Of a DNA stretch of 64,000 bases, positions 1-12,356 are shown piece by piece; the stretch's first letter is position 1, and every line of letters starts with the position of its first letter. The notes below the pieces were generated by a model. It had not been told where the DNA came from. It made no database searches and was given only the letters and a program-made list of their open reading frames with translations. The stretch lies in the NCBI GenBank assembly GCA_003864495.1, contig ML133409.1, positions 1,581,671-1,645,670 of the forward strand. Reading direction: 5' to 3'. Position numbers and translations under genes: made by a program. Source of the DNA: Nemopilema nomurai (taxonomy: Eukaryota > Cnidaria > Scyphozoa > Rhizostomeae > Rhizostomatidae).

Positions 1-2093
1 GAAGGCCTAACGCGTGACCGATTTCGTGCAAAGCAATGCCATGAGCGGAGCAGCTGAACCCAAGAGACAACTTCTGCTTCCCAGAAGTCCGACCAACGTG
101 TGAGTAGCATCTATGGAACATTTCAACTTCGTGTTACTAACATTTAACATGAAACTTAAGACAATGGTAACTATAAATCTTTATGGTAACTACGAATGGA
201 AAATGGTCTTCTACACTTATTAACATCTCCACTTTCCCATCACTTATTATTATCTCCACTCTTTTCTCTAAATTTTGACAAATACGTTCCACTAATAAAT
301 GTTTCTTCTATTTAAACATCTTTCCATGAAATTACTGCGCATGTCAAAGTGCCACTACATTAGAAGAGAACCAATGTTTTAATGTTTAAAGCACTCGATA
401 ATGTCTGATTAAGGGAGAAGTTGTGATTGATTGAGATTTCTCTGAATTCAGCAAAGTTCGTAAATATAAATTTCGGCGTTAATTGGAATGAGGACCGGGC
501 ATTAGCTAAGCGTAGCATTGAAAATGGCAGAGGTCTGAGACCCACCCACGTAAACCACCGTCAATAAATAGAATGTAGTCTCGCTCGTTCGTTCGAGGCT
601 TGAATCTGATGCACGTTTTCTCTTCCCATTCTTTTATGGCACTGTAAATCACCTTTTCCGTACGGCCTTTAAGACCAACCTTGTTCAAAGCTGCATTCTC
701 TACAAAGTGAGGTCTTAGAAGTGGCATTGATAGAGACATTGTTAATGAGATGACCTTGTAAACACGAAGGAAAGATTTAAAGCATAAAATGAAATCATCA
801 TATAGAAATGTTTCAGTTTCTGGAAATGCCAGATAATGTATACACTTGAACGGGAGCGAACTTCAAGCTCTTCCACCATAAGACAGAACTTTGGCTCAAT
901 AATGCTGAAATTTTTCGATGTAACCATTCGCCAAGGACTAAGCAAAATGAGCAAGCTGATCAGGTGAAGTATGCAGTGAACTGCCCAACTAGGATTCTAT
1001 GTAGCAAAGAAATACGGCCTCTAGGATCAGACAGGAATGACAGGAATTTATACTTACTCACGCTGTCCGCCAGTACGTACGGTACGACACCGTTAGGCCA
1101 CCTCCTGCGAGTGCTGTTCATCAACCCGAATGTGACGTCACCAGATGGATTGTCAGCATCTTTGCCGTTCAGAATTGCATCAATCTCCTCTCTTGACAAG
1201 AGCATGTCACCTTGGAAGACATATCCATTGTCGATTTCTGTTTTAAAAGAGGCACATTCCGGATTATTTAAGACGAAAATTGAAAAATTGTCGCTTGTTT
1301 CTAAACATAAGCTTAATATTTTATGGGGCCAAACGAAATGTAACAATGCCAAAACTAAGTTTTCTGTTTTGATTTATAAAAATAACCTTATCTAAAGAAG
1401 CAAAAGAGGATGAAAATGGTCGAAGGCTATTGTCGCTGTCCACTTATTGCTCTGCTTTTGCTTTTGTTCGCATACAGCAGTACCTAAACATTGCCATGGG
1501 TGGCAAAGGACAGATTGGAGCGGAGAACACGGAAGGGATTGGAGTTCGTACATGCCATTCTTGTAGCGGTTGTGTTGAGCTTGAAAGCATAGAATAGTTA
1601 AAATTGACTGGGTTGAACATTGACTGGAATAGAGAGCTTCAAGAGTTAGATTGTTCGCCAATTGACATAGTAGTTCACGACTGCTGTACATGTGGCAGAT
1701 CACAGTAAGTCATAAGGTGGAACTCAAAGACGTGTGGTGTAACTACGTCAATTATGATCACGGACTCGAGTTAACAAATTTGATATTTGGCTGCTTGGAA
1801 TTCGCATCTAAGGCAGCTTCTTGCGAAATGACGCCTTTCGCGCGTTTTCTGATGCATTCAATCTTGTGATAAAGCAAATACAAATCATCCAAAATCTGAA
1901 ACTTCGAAATTTGGTTTGATTGGATAAGCTACGAAAATAATTTTACCCTGTGATACTTCGTCCTTTAAAACTGGCTGTACTTGGGCCATTTTCTTCAACT
2001 TTTGTTGATGAAAAGGTTACATATTCACTCACTTTCGAGGTCAAGCGACCATACGGTGCATGCCATCGAAGCTAATAGCAGAAAGGCAATCAT
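1..2093 (-). CDS. Astacin (M12A) metalloprotease, left twin, 3' end cut by window edge
   Basis: Secreted zinc endopeptidase of the astacin family. Exons on the minus strand: 2033-2093 (signal peptide MIAFLLLASMACTVWS), 1058-1237 (pro-region with FQGDM, start of the mature domain), 546-699 (TCIRF cysteine), and 1-110, which is cut at the window start. All introns are GT...AG with phases 1, 1, 2, the same as in the other two copies. The visible part of exon 4 keeps the first part of the zinc site (HEIGHALG); the third histidine, Met-turn and last cysteine lie outside. No frameshift or stop is seen. It differs from its twin by a few residues, for example V/I and D/N in the signal exon and GR for SP in exon 3. 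It is divergently arranged with the twin. The substrate is unknown. Confidence 0.9.
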
Positions 2094-2180
2094 TTTGCTG
2101 TCCAAGACCAATGCTTTCTTCTCTTGCTCGGATAGGAATCATGTAGTGAACCTGGTAACTGCTGGATGATATTCTTTACC

Positions 2181-2186
2181 TATATA
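2181..2186 (-). promoter_or_regulatory. Probable TATA box of the left astacin
   Basis: CCTATATAGG lies about 90 bases upstream of the start codon at 2093. The same motif is at the same distance in the right twin, inside the duplicated sequence. This placement implies a 5' leader of roughly 55-60 bases. Confidence 0.55.
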
Positions 2187-2627
2187 GGAGTTGGTAGCAA
2201 CTGTTAATACATAGAAGCATGAAAGCTGTCCTAACACACTCGAAGAAAGAAGTTGCATTTCGAAGAAGTTCTGAAGGGCATTGATGACAAGGTCCCGTCC
2301 TGCCACTGGTTCTCAAGAGGCCTTACCTATAAGTAAAATGGAAGTCAATTTATAAGAAGTGGGAAGGTATTTGAATGATGCATTTATGCGCTGAAAGTGA
2401 AACTTGCTATGTTGAAGGTATAGCATTGAGGAAGAGAGCTTTTATCACAGTATCTGAACTACAACAATCCTTTAAATCAGAGTAAATCTCTATTTCATAT
2501 TCCCTCTTTGTATGTTAGCAAATTGTATGACAGATTAACATGTCATCTGTCATTTGTAATGTTTGCCATCTGTCACTTAAATACTTACTGCCTGCCAATG
2601 CCACCAAAAAGTGCCAGCTTCAAGCAG

Positions 2628-3238
2628 GATAACTGCACCACATTGCCATTGGTTTACGCGATGCCGGATAACTTTTGATCCGGATAGAAAGTTATACGGA
2701 TAGGCCTCCCGTTTACACGAGTACTGGGCTATCCGTGTCAACCGTACAACTTTTGATCCTTCTAGCTAGACGACCTCAAAGTTATCTTGCATCGTGTAGT
2801 GGCACATTAGTTGAGGTAGTTTAAATAAAAGCCCTCAGAATCGTGTGAAGAAACCAGCCACTAGTATTTAATTTAAAACATGAAAAGTGACTAGCTTGAA
2901 CGAAAAAAGTATATCGAAATTGAATGGGTAATATTTCCAAGATAATTCGAAGGTACCGCGACATTTGTAATCTTTGAGTCAACACGTGACCTGGTAAACT
3001 CTGAACCAGACGTTGTGACGTAACATGGAGACATTTGAAACAAAAGGTTTTAGCGCCTTGTCAAAAAGACAAAAGAGAAACCTATCCCTTTTCACTGCAA
3101 AAGTTGAACACCTTCAACTCGCACAGGTGAAAGGGAAATGACGACTGATGGTCCTTTTTTCTAGTTTACACGATCAGTTTTTTCATCCTTTAGGTAAAAG
3201 CGGACGTAAAAAAGGACCGTGTATTGCAGCTTTTAAGA
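2628..3238. other. Unique spacer between the inverted arms, partly transposon-like
   Basis: These 611 bases are not shared between the arms and contain no gene that I can see. The left part (2650-2800) is GC-richer and has repeated words: GTTTACGCGATG, GTTTACACGAG and later GTTTACACGATC, ACTTTTGATCC twice, and CCGGATA/ACGGATA three times in both orientations. Such reiterated terminal words are common in short DNA transposons, but I could not find a matched pair of terminal repeats. With the flanking arm sequence it forms the 1.67 kb shared upstream region of the two divergent astacin genes. Confidence 0.4.
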
Positions 3239-5844
3239 CTGCATGAAGCTGGCACTTTTTGGTGGCACTTTATTTAAGTGACAGATGGCAAACATTACAG
3301 ATGACAGATGACATGTTAATCTGTCATACAATTTGCTAACATACAAAGAGGGAATATGAAATAGAGATTTACTCTGATTTAAAGGATTGTTGTGTTTCAG
3401 ATACTGTGATAAAAGCTCTCTTCCTCAATGCTATACCTTCAACATAGCAAGTTTCACTTTCAGCGCATAAATGCATCATTCAAATACCTTCCCACTTCTT
3501 ATAAATTGACTTCCATTTTATTTATAGGTAAGGCCTCTTGAGAACCAGTGGCAGGACGGGACCTTGTCATCAATGCCCTTCAGAACTTCTTCGAAATGCA
3601 ACTTCTTTCTTCGAGTGTGTTAGGACAGCTTTCATGCTTCTATGTATTAACAGTTGCTACCAACTCCTATATAGGTAAAGAATATCATCCAGCAGTTACC
3701 AGGTTCACTACATGATTCCTATCCGAGCAAGAGAAGAAAGCATTGGTCTTGGACAGCAAAATGATTGCCTTTCTGCTATTAGCTTCGATGGCATGCACCA
3801 TATGGTCGCTTAACCTCGAAAGTGAGTGAATATGTAACCTATTTAATTAACAAAAGTTGAAGAAAATGGCCCAAGTACAGCCAGTTTTAAAGGACGAAGT
3901 ATCACAGGGTAAAATTATTTTCGTAGCTTATCCAATCAAACCAAATTTCGAAGTTTCAGATTTTGGATGATTTGTATTTGCTTTATCACAAGATTGAATG
4001 CATCAGAAAACGCCCGAAAGGCGTCATTTCGTAAGAAGCTGCCTTAGATGCGAATTCCAAGCAGCCAAATATCAAATTTGCTAACTCGAGATCGTGATCA
4101 TAATTGACGTAGTTACACCACACGTCTTTGAGTTCCACCTTATGATTTACTGTGATCTGCCACATGTACAGCAGTCGTGAACTACTATGTCAATTGGCGA
4201 ACAATCTAACTCTTGAAGCTCTCTATTCCAGTCAATGTTCAACCCAGTCAATGTTAACTATTCTATGCTTTCAAGCTCAACACAACCGCTACAAGAATGG
4301 CATGTACGAACTCCAATCCCTTCCGTGTTCTCCGCTCCAATCTGTCCTTTGCCACCCATGGCAATGTTTAGGTACTGCTGTATGCGAACAAAAGCAAAAG
4401 CAGAGCAATAAGTGGACAGCGACAATAGCCTTCGACCATTTTCATCCTCTTTTGCTTCTTTAGATAAGGTTATTTTTATAAATCAAAACAGAAAACTTAG
4501 TTTTGGCATTGTTACATTTCGTTTGGCCCCATAAAATATTAAGCTTATGTTTAGAAACAAGCGACAATTTTTCAATTTTCGTCTTAAATAATCCGGAATG
4601 TGCCTCTTTTAAAACAGAAATCGACAATGGATATGTCTTCCAAGGTGACATGCTCTTGTCAAGAGAGGAGATTGATGCAATTCTGAACGGCAAAGATGCT
4701 GACAATCCATCTGGTGACGTCACATTCGGGTTGATGAACAGCACTCGCAGGAGGTGGCCTAACGGTGTCGTACCGTACGTACTGGCGGACAGCGTGAGTA
4801 AGTATAAATTCCTGTCATTCCTGTCTGATCCTAGAGGCCACATTTCTTTGCTACATAGAATCCTAGTTGGGGCAGTTCACTGCATACTTCAACTGATCAG
4901 CTTGCTCATTTTGCTTAGTCCTTGGCGAATGGTTACATCGAAAAATTTCAGCATTATTGAGCCAAAAGTTCTGTCTTATGGTGGAAGAGCTTGAATTTCG
5001 CTCCCGTTCTAGTGTATACATTATCTGGCATTTCCAGAAACTGAAACATTTCTATATGATGATTTCATTTTATGCTTTAAATCTTTCCTTCGTGTTTACA
5101 AGGTCATCTCATTAACAATGTCTCTATCAATGCCACTTCTAAGACCTCACTTTGTAGAGAATGCAGCTTTGAACAAGGTTGGTCTTAAAAGCCCTACGGA
5201 AAAGGTGATTTACAGTGCCATAAAAGAATGGGAAGAGAAAACGTGTATCAGATTCAAGCCTCGAACGAACGAGCGAGACTACATTCTATTTATTGACGGT
5301 GGTTTACGTGGGTGGGTCTCAGACCTCTGTCATTTTCAATGCTACGCTTAGCTAATGCCCGGTCCTCATTCCAATTAACACCAAAATTTATATTTACGAA
5401 CTTTGCTGAATTCAGAGAAGTCTCAATCAATCAATCAATCACAATTTCTTCCTTAATCAGACATTATCGAGGGCTTTTAACATTAAAACATTGGTCCTCT
5501 TCTAATGTACTGGCACTTTGACATGCGCAGCAATTACATGGAAAGATGTTTAAATAGAAGAAACATTTATTATTGGAACGTATTTGTCAAAATTTAGAGA
5601 AAAGAGTGGAGGTAATAATAAGTGATGGGAAAGTGGAGATGTTAATAAGTGTAGAAGAACATTTTCCATTATAGTTACCATTGTCTTAAGTTTCATGTTA
5701 AATGTTCGTAACACGAAGTTGAAATGTTCCATAGATGCTACTCACACGTTGGTCGGACTTCTGGGAAGCAGAAGTTGTCTCTTGGGTTCAGCTGCTCCGC
5801 GCATGGCATTGCTTTGCACGAAATCGGTCACGCGTTAGGCCTTC
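3239..5844. repeat. Right arm of the large inverted repeat
   Basis: This is the reverse complement of 1-2627. It covers the upstream region, exons 1 to 3 and the first part of exon 4 of the right astacin gene. The sequence to the right of 5844 has no partner only because the window starts there. The arm carries small private changes, for example a short TTTAATTAAC insertion just after exon 1 (about 3840). Confidence 0.95.
3668..3673 (+). promoter_or_regulatory. Probable TATA box of the right astacin
   Basis: CTATATAGG sits about 90 bases before the start codon at 3761, in the same place as in the left twin. No other core promoter element is clear. Confidence 0.55.
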
Positions 5845-6583
5845 ATCACGAACAGTCCAGACCGGATCGCGACGACTACGTTGAAATTGTGTGGGATAAC
5901 ATACGAGCAGGTGAGCGATTCGTGTCTTACTTTCTTTCGTTAGCAACGCAAGAGTAGATTGGGCAATCAACTTTTCTTGGGAGTTTACCTGGGTGTTTGC
6001 AGGAAATTTTCCTATGGTGTCACCTTCTTCATTCGTGCAAATGAGTTGGGTACGGCAGTTCAATAATGAAAGCATATTGCTTGGCTTCTTGGCTCCATGT
6101 GGCCACATTCCCATTCAGTGAGTTACTTGCCACATTTGAGTTCAAGGCTATGCGGAGCCAAGTTGGAAACAACTTACTTTTCTTTGCACAAGAGAAGATG
6201 GATCGGAAGATATGAACAAGATTTGTTTATCGTGGACGTATCGATGCTTGTGTAAAAATCATATATACCACCTATGCAATGGATCCGTTTTCTAATCGCA
6301 CCTTTGATTTGTCGGTGAGTTTTGTGCCAATATTCTTTCTACATTGGAAAAATTCATTTTAGGTACAAAATTGAACTTCAAAAAGTATACACACAGCTTC
6401 ATCGACAGTCGCGGAAGTCCTTACGACTATGGATCAATAATGCATTATGGGAAACATGCGTTTGCAAAGTTTCGAGGCCTGACGACGATTCGGCCAAAGA
6501 ACACAGACGCAAGCATCGGTCAAAGGTCAAATTTGAGTGAGCAAGACGCCTTGCAGATTAAAAAACTCTATGAATGTGCATAG
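3761..6583 (+). CDS. Astacin (M12A) metalloprotease, right twin, complete five-exon gene
   Basis: Secreted zinc endopeptidase. Exons 3761-3821, 4618-4797, 5158-5311, 5735-5910 and 6363-6583 join to 792 nt (263 residues plus stop); intron phases are 1, 1, 2, 1 and all are GT...AG. Residues 1-17 or so are a signal peptide (MIAFLLLASMACTIWS). FQGD at 28-31 is the pro-region motif whose aspartate holds the zinc in astacin zymogens. The mature chain probably starts near residue 61, before RRRWPNGVVPY. The zinc motif is H160-E161-H164-G167-H170 followed by EQSRPDRDDY, and the Met-turn is SIMHY with M217 and Y219. C110, C133, C152 and C262 match the two family disulfides. The protein ends one residue after the last cysteine, so there is no EGF, CUB or ShK tail. 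It is divergent from the left twin and convergent with the third copy. No AATAAA is obvious in the following 300 bases. Confidence 0.95.
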
Positions 6584-8475
6584 ATGTGGCCTTCAGCTCT
6601 GTGTATGGTTTGTACGCCAAATCATTTCAAGATGCGGATTGAATGAATGTTTGGTGTCATCATGCTTCCGTTCTCACTCATTTTCGGCTCGAATGCCGAA
6701 TTCGAAGCTCGCTCTTAGGCCCCGCTTATACTACAGCAACTAACCTGGGTTCGCCCCGGGTTACAACTAACCTAGATTAGATTTTCGTTGTGCAAAGGCA
6801 ACTTCGAAGACTCCCATTTGCTGTTAAAACTTTCAATGTTCCAGCAAGCTGAAAACGGTCCATGGCAAACGTCCGGTACAGGGAAGTCATAAAGGCAAAT
6901 TTAACAAATATTAGAGCCTGGCCGTGTTTTTATATCTTAATTGCTTCTCCCCAACCTTGCGACATATCCGATCAAAATTCTGCATACACTTTTCAACTTT
7001 TCCATGTTTGCATTTTTTTAGCTGCCAAACCAACAACATGTAAATAGCACCTCGACCACTGTGTAATTCGACAGTTTCTTTGGTGGTACAGAAGTACAAT
7101 GCCTTGCCAACATTGCCTAGAATACAAACATTTGAAAGGGATGTTGAAGGGTTGAAGGTTTCCGCGGTGACAACACCAGAGATTTCTTAAAGAGTAAAAG
7201 CTCCACATAATAGATTGAGAATTAAGAAGATTTGAAATTTGAGTACAATTAATGGCAAGAAAATACAATTTAACTAGACTTAAGCAATAGTGACTATTAT
7301 GAGGGGTTCACTGGGGCTTCGCCGATAAATTTTGCAACGAAGAAGCAGAGTATGGCAATGTAAATGTTAAATGTAAAAGTAAGGTCAATTCTAGGGGTGG
7401 CAGTACACATATCCTGTCTCTTGTCAATCTGCAATAGGCCTATAATTATTTGGGTAACATTTCTTACCGTTCTTGAAAGTTGGTGTGACATTTGCTTTTC
7501 ACCAGTATTTTGGGATAGCTCCTTGGACCAACGAGCTTTTAAAGATCCTTGTGAAGATGGGAGCCATTGTTCTAGCGTTTTCCTTCAAGAGTCTTACTCA
7601 GTAAAAACAAATAATTGCTCTACAAAAATAGAGGTCGTACGCCCCTTACGCCCCCCTCCCTTGAAAAGGTGTTTCTTGGTTTTCCTGGGAATCTGGCATC
7701 CTTTTTTGTCTTTGTTGTCTTTGCTTATGATGGGCTGAAGACAGTGACGTTGGGAATATTTGGTTTGAATTGAACTGTTTGTCTTGTTCCTTATTGCTGT
7801 GATATGTTGAGCTGTGTTCTTATATGTTATATTGCGTAGTGTTCTTATATGTTGTATCACTGTGTTTTGAATTGCTTTATAGGTTTGCTGTATTGCATTG
7901 CACCGTGCTTCTTCTGTGTTGTTGTGAAGCAAAGCGTTGTGTCCTTTGTTGAGTTATGTTGTGAATGTTACGATAAGAAGTTTTTATGACAGCGAATAAT
8001 TTATTCTTAATTGCATTCAATAAAGGACATCACAAGTTTAGAAGCACAATGTATCCTCGGTTATCCGAAAATCTAAGTTTTTTTTCAAAATTTCCATTTA
8101 CATTTGGGAATGCACCGAAAAACTTCTGTAGACTCTAGTAGCCAATTGAAACTTTAGGAAGTTTGAATTTTGTTACACAACTTGGAGGCATTTAAGGCAT
8201 AATTAACTTTCATTGAAATATCAATCATTAGTCAGGCATAAATATGGAATGAAGCTCTCAATTAAAGCCGACAACGGACTAAAGTACAGAGCTTCCTCCC
8301 GATTTTTTGTAATTTACTTCAATCTCTCTTTTTTGTATCAAATTTGCACCCCTTACTAAAATCTTTTAGTTATGTCAGAGACTGTAAAGTAGGTTGCAGC
8401 AGAAACGAGAGAGAGCTACGTAAAATATGGGCGTAATGACAGCAATTCGATCATAAAAGATACAGCAACAACGAG
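6584..8475. other. Intergenic space between convergent astacin genes
   Basis: No gene is supported. At 6740-6765 there is an imperfect hairpin, AACCTGGG / CCCGGGTT around TTCGCC. At 7815-7860 the words GTGTTCTTATATGTT occur twice in a GT-rich stretch, which leaves a repetitive open frame on the minus strand that I do not believe. An AATAAA near 8028 on the plus strand has no gene assigned to it. Confidence 0.5.
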
Positions 8476-8481
8476 TTTATT
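8476..8481 (-). other. AATAAA overlapping the stop codon of the third astacin
   Basis: On the minus strand the last lysine codon and the TAA stop read AAATAAAC, so an AATAAA hexamer spans the end of the coding sequence. If used, the 3' untranslated region would be only some 10-30 bases long. It may be chance. Confidence 0.35.
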
Positions 8482-11400
8482 TACAGCCGTAAAACCCCTT
8501 GATCTGCACTGCATCTTGCACACTCAAGTGTGACCTCTGCCCAATGCTGACTCCACTTTGCTTCGGCACAATAGTCTTTTGCCAAGGCCAGTTTGCGAAG
8601 TCACGGGCACCATAGTGCATGATGGAGCCGTAGTCGTACGGGCTCCCAAGACTGTCGATTGTCGAATGAGAGTACTTCTTGAAGTTGTGCTTGTTACCTT
8701 CAAAGGGAAGCTTGTTGTCAAAATACAAACACCCCATAGCACTCAATAGAATAATAAAATGGCCTTTCAATCCTTACATATGAGAATCATCAAAATCAGA
8801 ATCGCATTTCATATAATAAATGGCAGCTACGTCACTACTTTCATAATTTCATAACTAGCTGTTGTTAGTATGGCTATCGTTGCTACGTACAAAAAGCCAT
8901 CATTCTGCCATCTAAACAGCTAAATTGCTGCCTTTTGTACACGATTTCATCTCAGAATCAGCATGTTGGAAAAGATAAAATAAGCAGGCATGGATACTGT
9001 GATAATAACGCTTGAGCTAAAATTAAAACAATAGCAGTTCTAACTAAGGAAGGAACCCAATAGCACAAACACGACTGAAAGCAAAACATTCAACTAGAGA
9101 CCAAGGCCTATGACCATATGTAGTCTTCTAAATCAGATCCAATCAAACTAATGACTTTGGCGTGGTACTTCGAGAATTTCCGGGACCCTTTTTCTCATAC
9201 ATTGACATTTTACATACAGAAGCACTTTAACACAAAACTGGCTATGTTATGATATGCCATGCTATGACAGTCTTCATTATGCTATTCTGCTGTTTCGTTT
9301 TAGGGCCATTTTTCAAATCCGGTACCATCTGAAAAATGTTCTTGGTATTATCAAAACCGGAATAAGGTGACAATAAAGAGCAATGGAGATAGTGAGCCAC
9401 CCTGTAATGCTCCTGTATTTCGACTGTCCAGAAGTTTGCTCTATCGATGCCAAGTTTTGACTTAACGTGTGCTTGGTGCGGGTGCTTTCAAAACATACTG
9501 GGAATGAAAAAACTTAATACTGCAAATTTCGGTTACTAAGATTATTTAACAAAGAAATAATCTCAAATTGACCACCTATAAACGGCATAATATTAGCAAG
9601 CAACCCAGTGACGAGATACCTCAAGGTCAATGTTTCTGATTTTTTTGTTAAGCTTCAAGCCAAAAAGGTGATAACTGTTTTATTATTTTCTATTCTTTAC
9701 AAGGTTGTTCCTTATGACGTCAGTTCGTCAGATCAACATGAATGCTAAAAGCCATAAATATTGCAAGAGGTGTGCTCACCTTCCTTGATGTTTTCCCATT
9801 TAATTTCCACAAACTGGTCCCTGTCGGGTCTCGATTGCTCGTGATGCATCCCCAACGCGTGACCAATCTCGTGAACTGCGATGCCGTGGTGAAAGCAGCC
9901 AAACCCGAGCGAAATCACCTGCTTCCCTCCGACGCGTCCCACGTACGAGTAACACCTCGCAATTTGAGAGGTCTTGCTTTTAGTGAAGGCGTAAGCACAA
10001 AATAGAGCAAAGGCAGAGAGGACTCTAGGTTTGTTTTCAAAAATGTTTTTACACGCAAGCACAGTTTTGAAGAACTTGAAAGAGAGGTTAGCCAAGTTCA
10101 CTTTCTGATCATGAAATAGTAACTTCGGTCTCAGTGCGAAAACGAGGTTAACTATGTCAGACTACAGTGTTTTGGCATAACGAAACTCAATAGGGTGCCA
10201 ATACGAGTGTCCCTCCAGCCATCTCTCTGTTCTAAGGAGTAGGATTGATAATACCCTATAGGACATTGAGTCTGACCGTGTTGCGCGTGGCGAAATTTCC
10301 AATATGCTTTTTCCTTACAACAATGAAGAAGAACTCGACTGGTATCAACAAACAGATGTTCTCGTGATAAAGTACTTGAAAGGAAGAGAATTTTCGACCA
10401 TTTTAAACCTTTGCAGAAATAAATACTCACTTTCCATAACCATCATCAATGAACTCTATGTAATCTCTTTCAGTCGTCCTTTGCTTGAATCTAATGCACG
10501 TTTTCTCTTCCCATTCTTTCATCGCGCTTAAAATGGCTTTCTCCGTCGGGCCTTTCAGACCAACCTTGTTCAGTGCTGCATTTTCTAAATGAAAGAAAAG
10601 ATCAAGCTAAATCAAAGTTTATCTGTATTATTTCCTACTGTGTATACATTGAGTCCCCTTCCGAAAGATTCTTCAACAAACATCTAGATGGCGCACAAGG
10701 TAGCACAAAAGAAATGGTGCTAATGCTTCCTATGCTCAAATCTACTTTTGGCTGTCACTTTAAGAATTAATTGCGAATCGTTGTATTGCAGAAGCACAGT
10801 CTAATATATCATTGTACAAATTTCACACCAGCGCTAGATTCTTTGTGCTGCATATTTCTCTTCTTAACAAAAGAAAAGTGAGTATAGTAAATCAAAGAGA
10901 GTAGTCAGTTTAGAAGGACAAGAGCAGATAAAGCTGACAACATGGGCGCTTGTCACTTCAATTCAGTCGCATTCGTGTTTGTTAAAGTAGGACATTCGAA
11001 GACTTACTAACGCTGTCGGAGAGAACATAAGGAACGGTTGCCTGAGGCCACTTCAGGTAAGAGGATTTGGACATGCCGAAAGCCGAAGGGCCAGTTGGCT
11101 CGTCAACATCACCCCCGTGAACTGCTATATCAATTTGCTCCTTCTTCATCACCATGTCCCCCTGGAAGAGGTATCCATTGCCCACCTCTGCAAAAGAGGT
11201 ATTATCAAATCATGGCTCAAAGATGCATGGAAGTTACTAGTAATGAATCATTAACACTCGTTGGCTAACTGGAACGATAATTTGGCACTTGAACATCTAC
11301 AGCAAAGATAACAGATAACCAATTCAACGTAAGTCTGTTAATGTTATGCGAATGTAAAACTATCAGCAAACTGGGTTCTGGTCACAGAGAATCGAAAGGA

Positions 11401-11528
11401 TTCTAAGTCTATTTTCACAGTCTATTTTGTGCTTCTAGGCACAGGGTTTTGCGCTATTAATACTTACTTTCAAGCTTGTATGACGTAGCAACACAGACCA
11501 GCGAGAGGGCGAGAAGTATGGTCTTCAT
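8477..11528 (-). CDS. Astacin (M12A) metalloprotease, third copy, complete five-exon gene
   Basis: Minus-strand exons 11468-11528, 11008-11187, 10431-10584, 9780-9955 and 8477-8697 have exactly the lengths (61, 180, 154, 176, 221) and phases of the twin genes, giving 263 residues. The signal peptide is MKTILLALSLVCVATS. FQGD is again at 28-31, the zinc site HEIGHALGMHHE starts at H160, the Met-turn is SIMHY, and C110, C133, C152 and C262 are kept. The chain ends in GCK, with no added domain. Exon sequence is clearly diverged from the twins and the introns are unrelated by eye, so this duplication is older. The acceptor of exon 4 (TTGCGAG) is weak, but the frame and the homologous junctions support it. 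A TATA box lies upstream. Role: secreted or matrix protease; the substrate is not evident. Confidence 0.95.
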
Positions 11529-11608
11529 ATCGGTGACTATCCTGCAAAATGGCGGTCTTGCTGAAAAACACCCAACTTGGAATGAAAAGAATTCTTGAGT
11601 GAAAAAGG

Positions 11609-11615
11609 TTATATA
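11609..11615 (-). promoter_or_regulatory. TATA box of the third astacin
   Basis: GGGTATATAACC on the minus strand, about 81 bases upstream of the start codon at 11528. This is close to the TATA-to-ATG spacing in the twins (about 90). Confidence 0.6.
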
Positions 11616-12356
11616 CCCTCGTATGGGGCATTGCCACAGAATGAAGCCCAGATATATGCTTGTTCACCTGAGAAAGTGTTGTCTTTGCGTGGCAAACACT
11701 CGATAAAGAGGGCGATTCAAGTAAGCTAATGAAACACACCCGTCTACTTCATTAAAAACGTGTTAGTGTCTCGTTCACCTTTTCACTTGATTTAGGCAGA
11801 GTGGTTAAACAGAACTTCACCAAAGCATGATAGTTGCCGAATCTTAATGCATATCCACTCAAGATGACTGATTAACACGCACGAATAACAATGATCGTTT
11901 GACTGATTCAGAAGAACATCAAACCACGGTGAGCATTGACTTTTGCACAAAATAGTCATATAACCTTCGAATTTAGCATCTGTATAAGGACCTGGAAGAT
12001 CTCTTTGCTTAATTTCACAAAATGGGCTAAATGGGCTCCATATAGCAAGTTATTGGAAACCAAAAGCCTCATACCAAGGGTTTGCTATTGATAGCCATGT
12101 TACAAGGCTGGCCAGCCCCATAACATGTACAACAGGCATCTACAACAGTTTCATTTATTGAGAGAGGTACTGCAAAGATAACGAGCGTTGTAAATATAAA
12201 TTCTTCAAAGATGTTACTTTAAACGAATAAACATTGTGCAGGTAAATTAGAAAACGGCTATCGTATATGATTAGTACACATATTAGCGGCTGCTTGACCC
12301 AAGCATTCGGTTCTTCATGTTTTCTATACACATCTGCTGGCCCCAGTTGAAGTTTT
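11616..12356. other. Intergenic DNA upstream of the third astacin
   Basis: No gene, RNA or repeat is supported here. It is ordinary AT-rich sequence up to the minisatellite. Confidence 0.5.

Larger units (their letters stand above)
1..2627. repeat. Left arm of a large inverted repeat
   Basis: Read as reverse complement, this segment matches 3239-5844 almost base for base, through exons, introns and the upstream region of an astacin gene. Position 1 pairs with about 5844, so the repeat probably continues to the left. The inner end is near 2627, at a GCCACCAAAAAGTGCCAGCTT block shared by both arms. Small differences exist: a short extra stretch near 160-185 that repeats ATGGTAACTA, about a dozen extra bases near 2585-2600, and scattered substitutions. 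Divergence looks like a few percent by eye. It could be a recent inverted gene duplication or a fold-back assembly error; the substitutions argue against a simple artefact. Confidence 0.95.
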
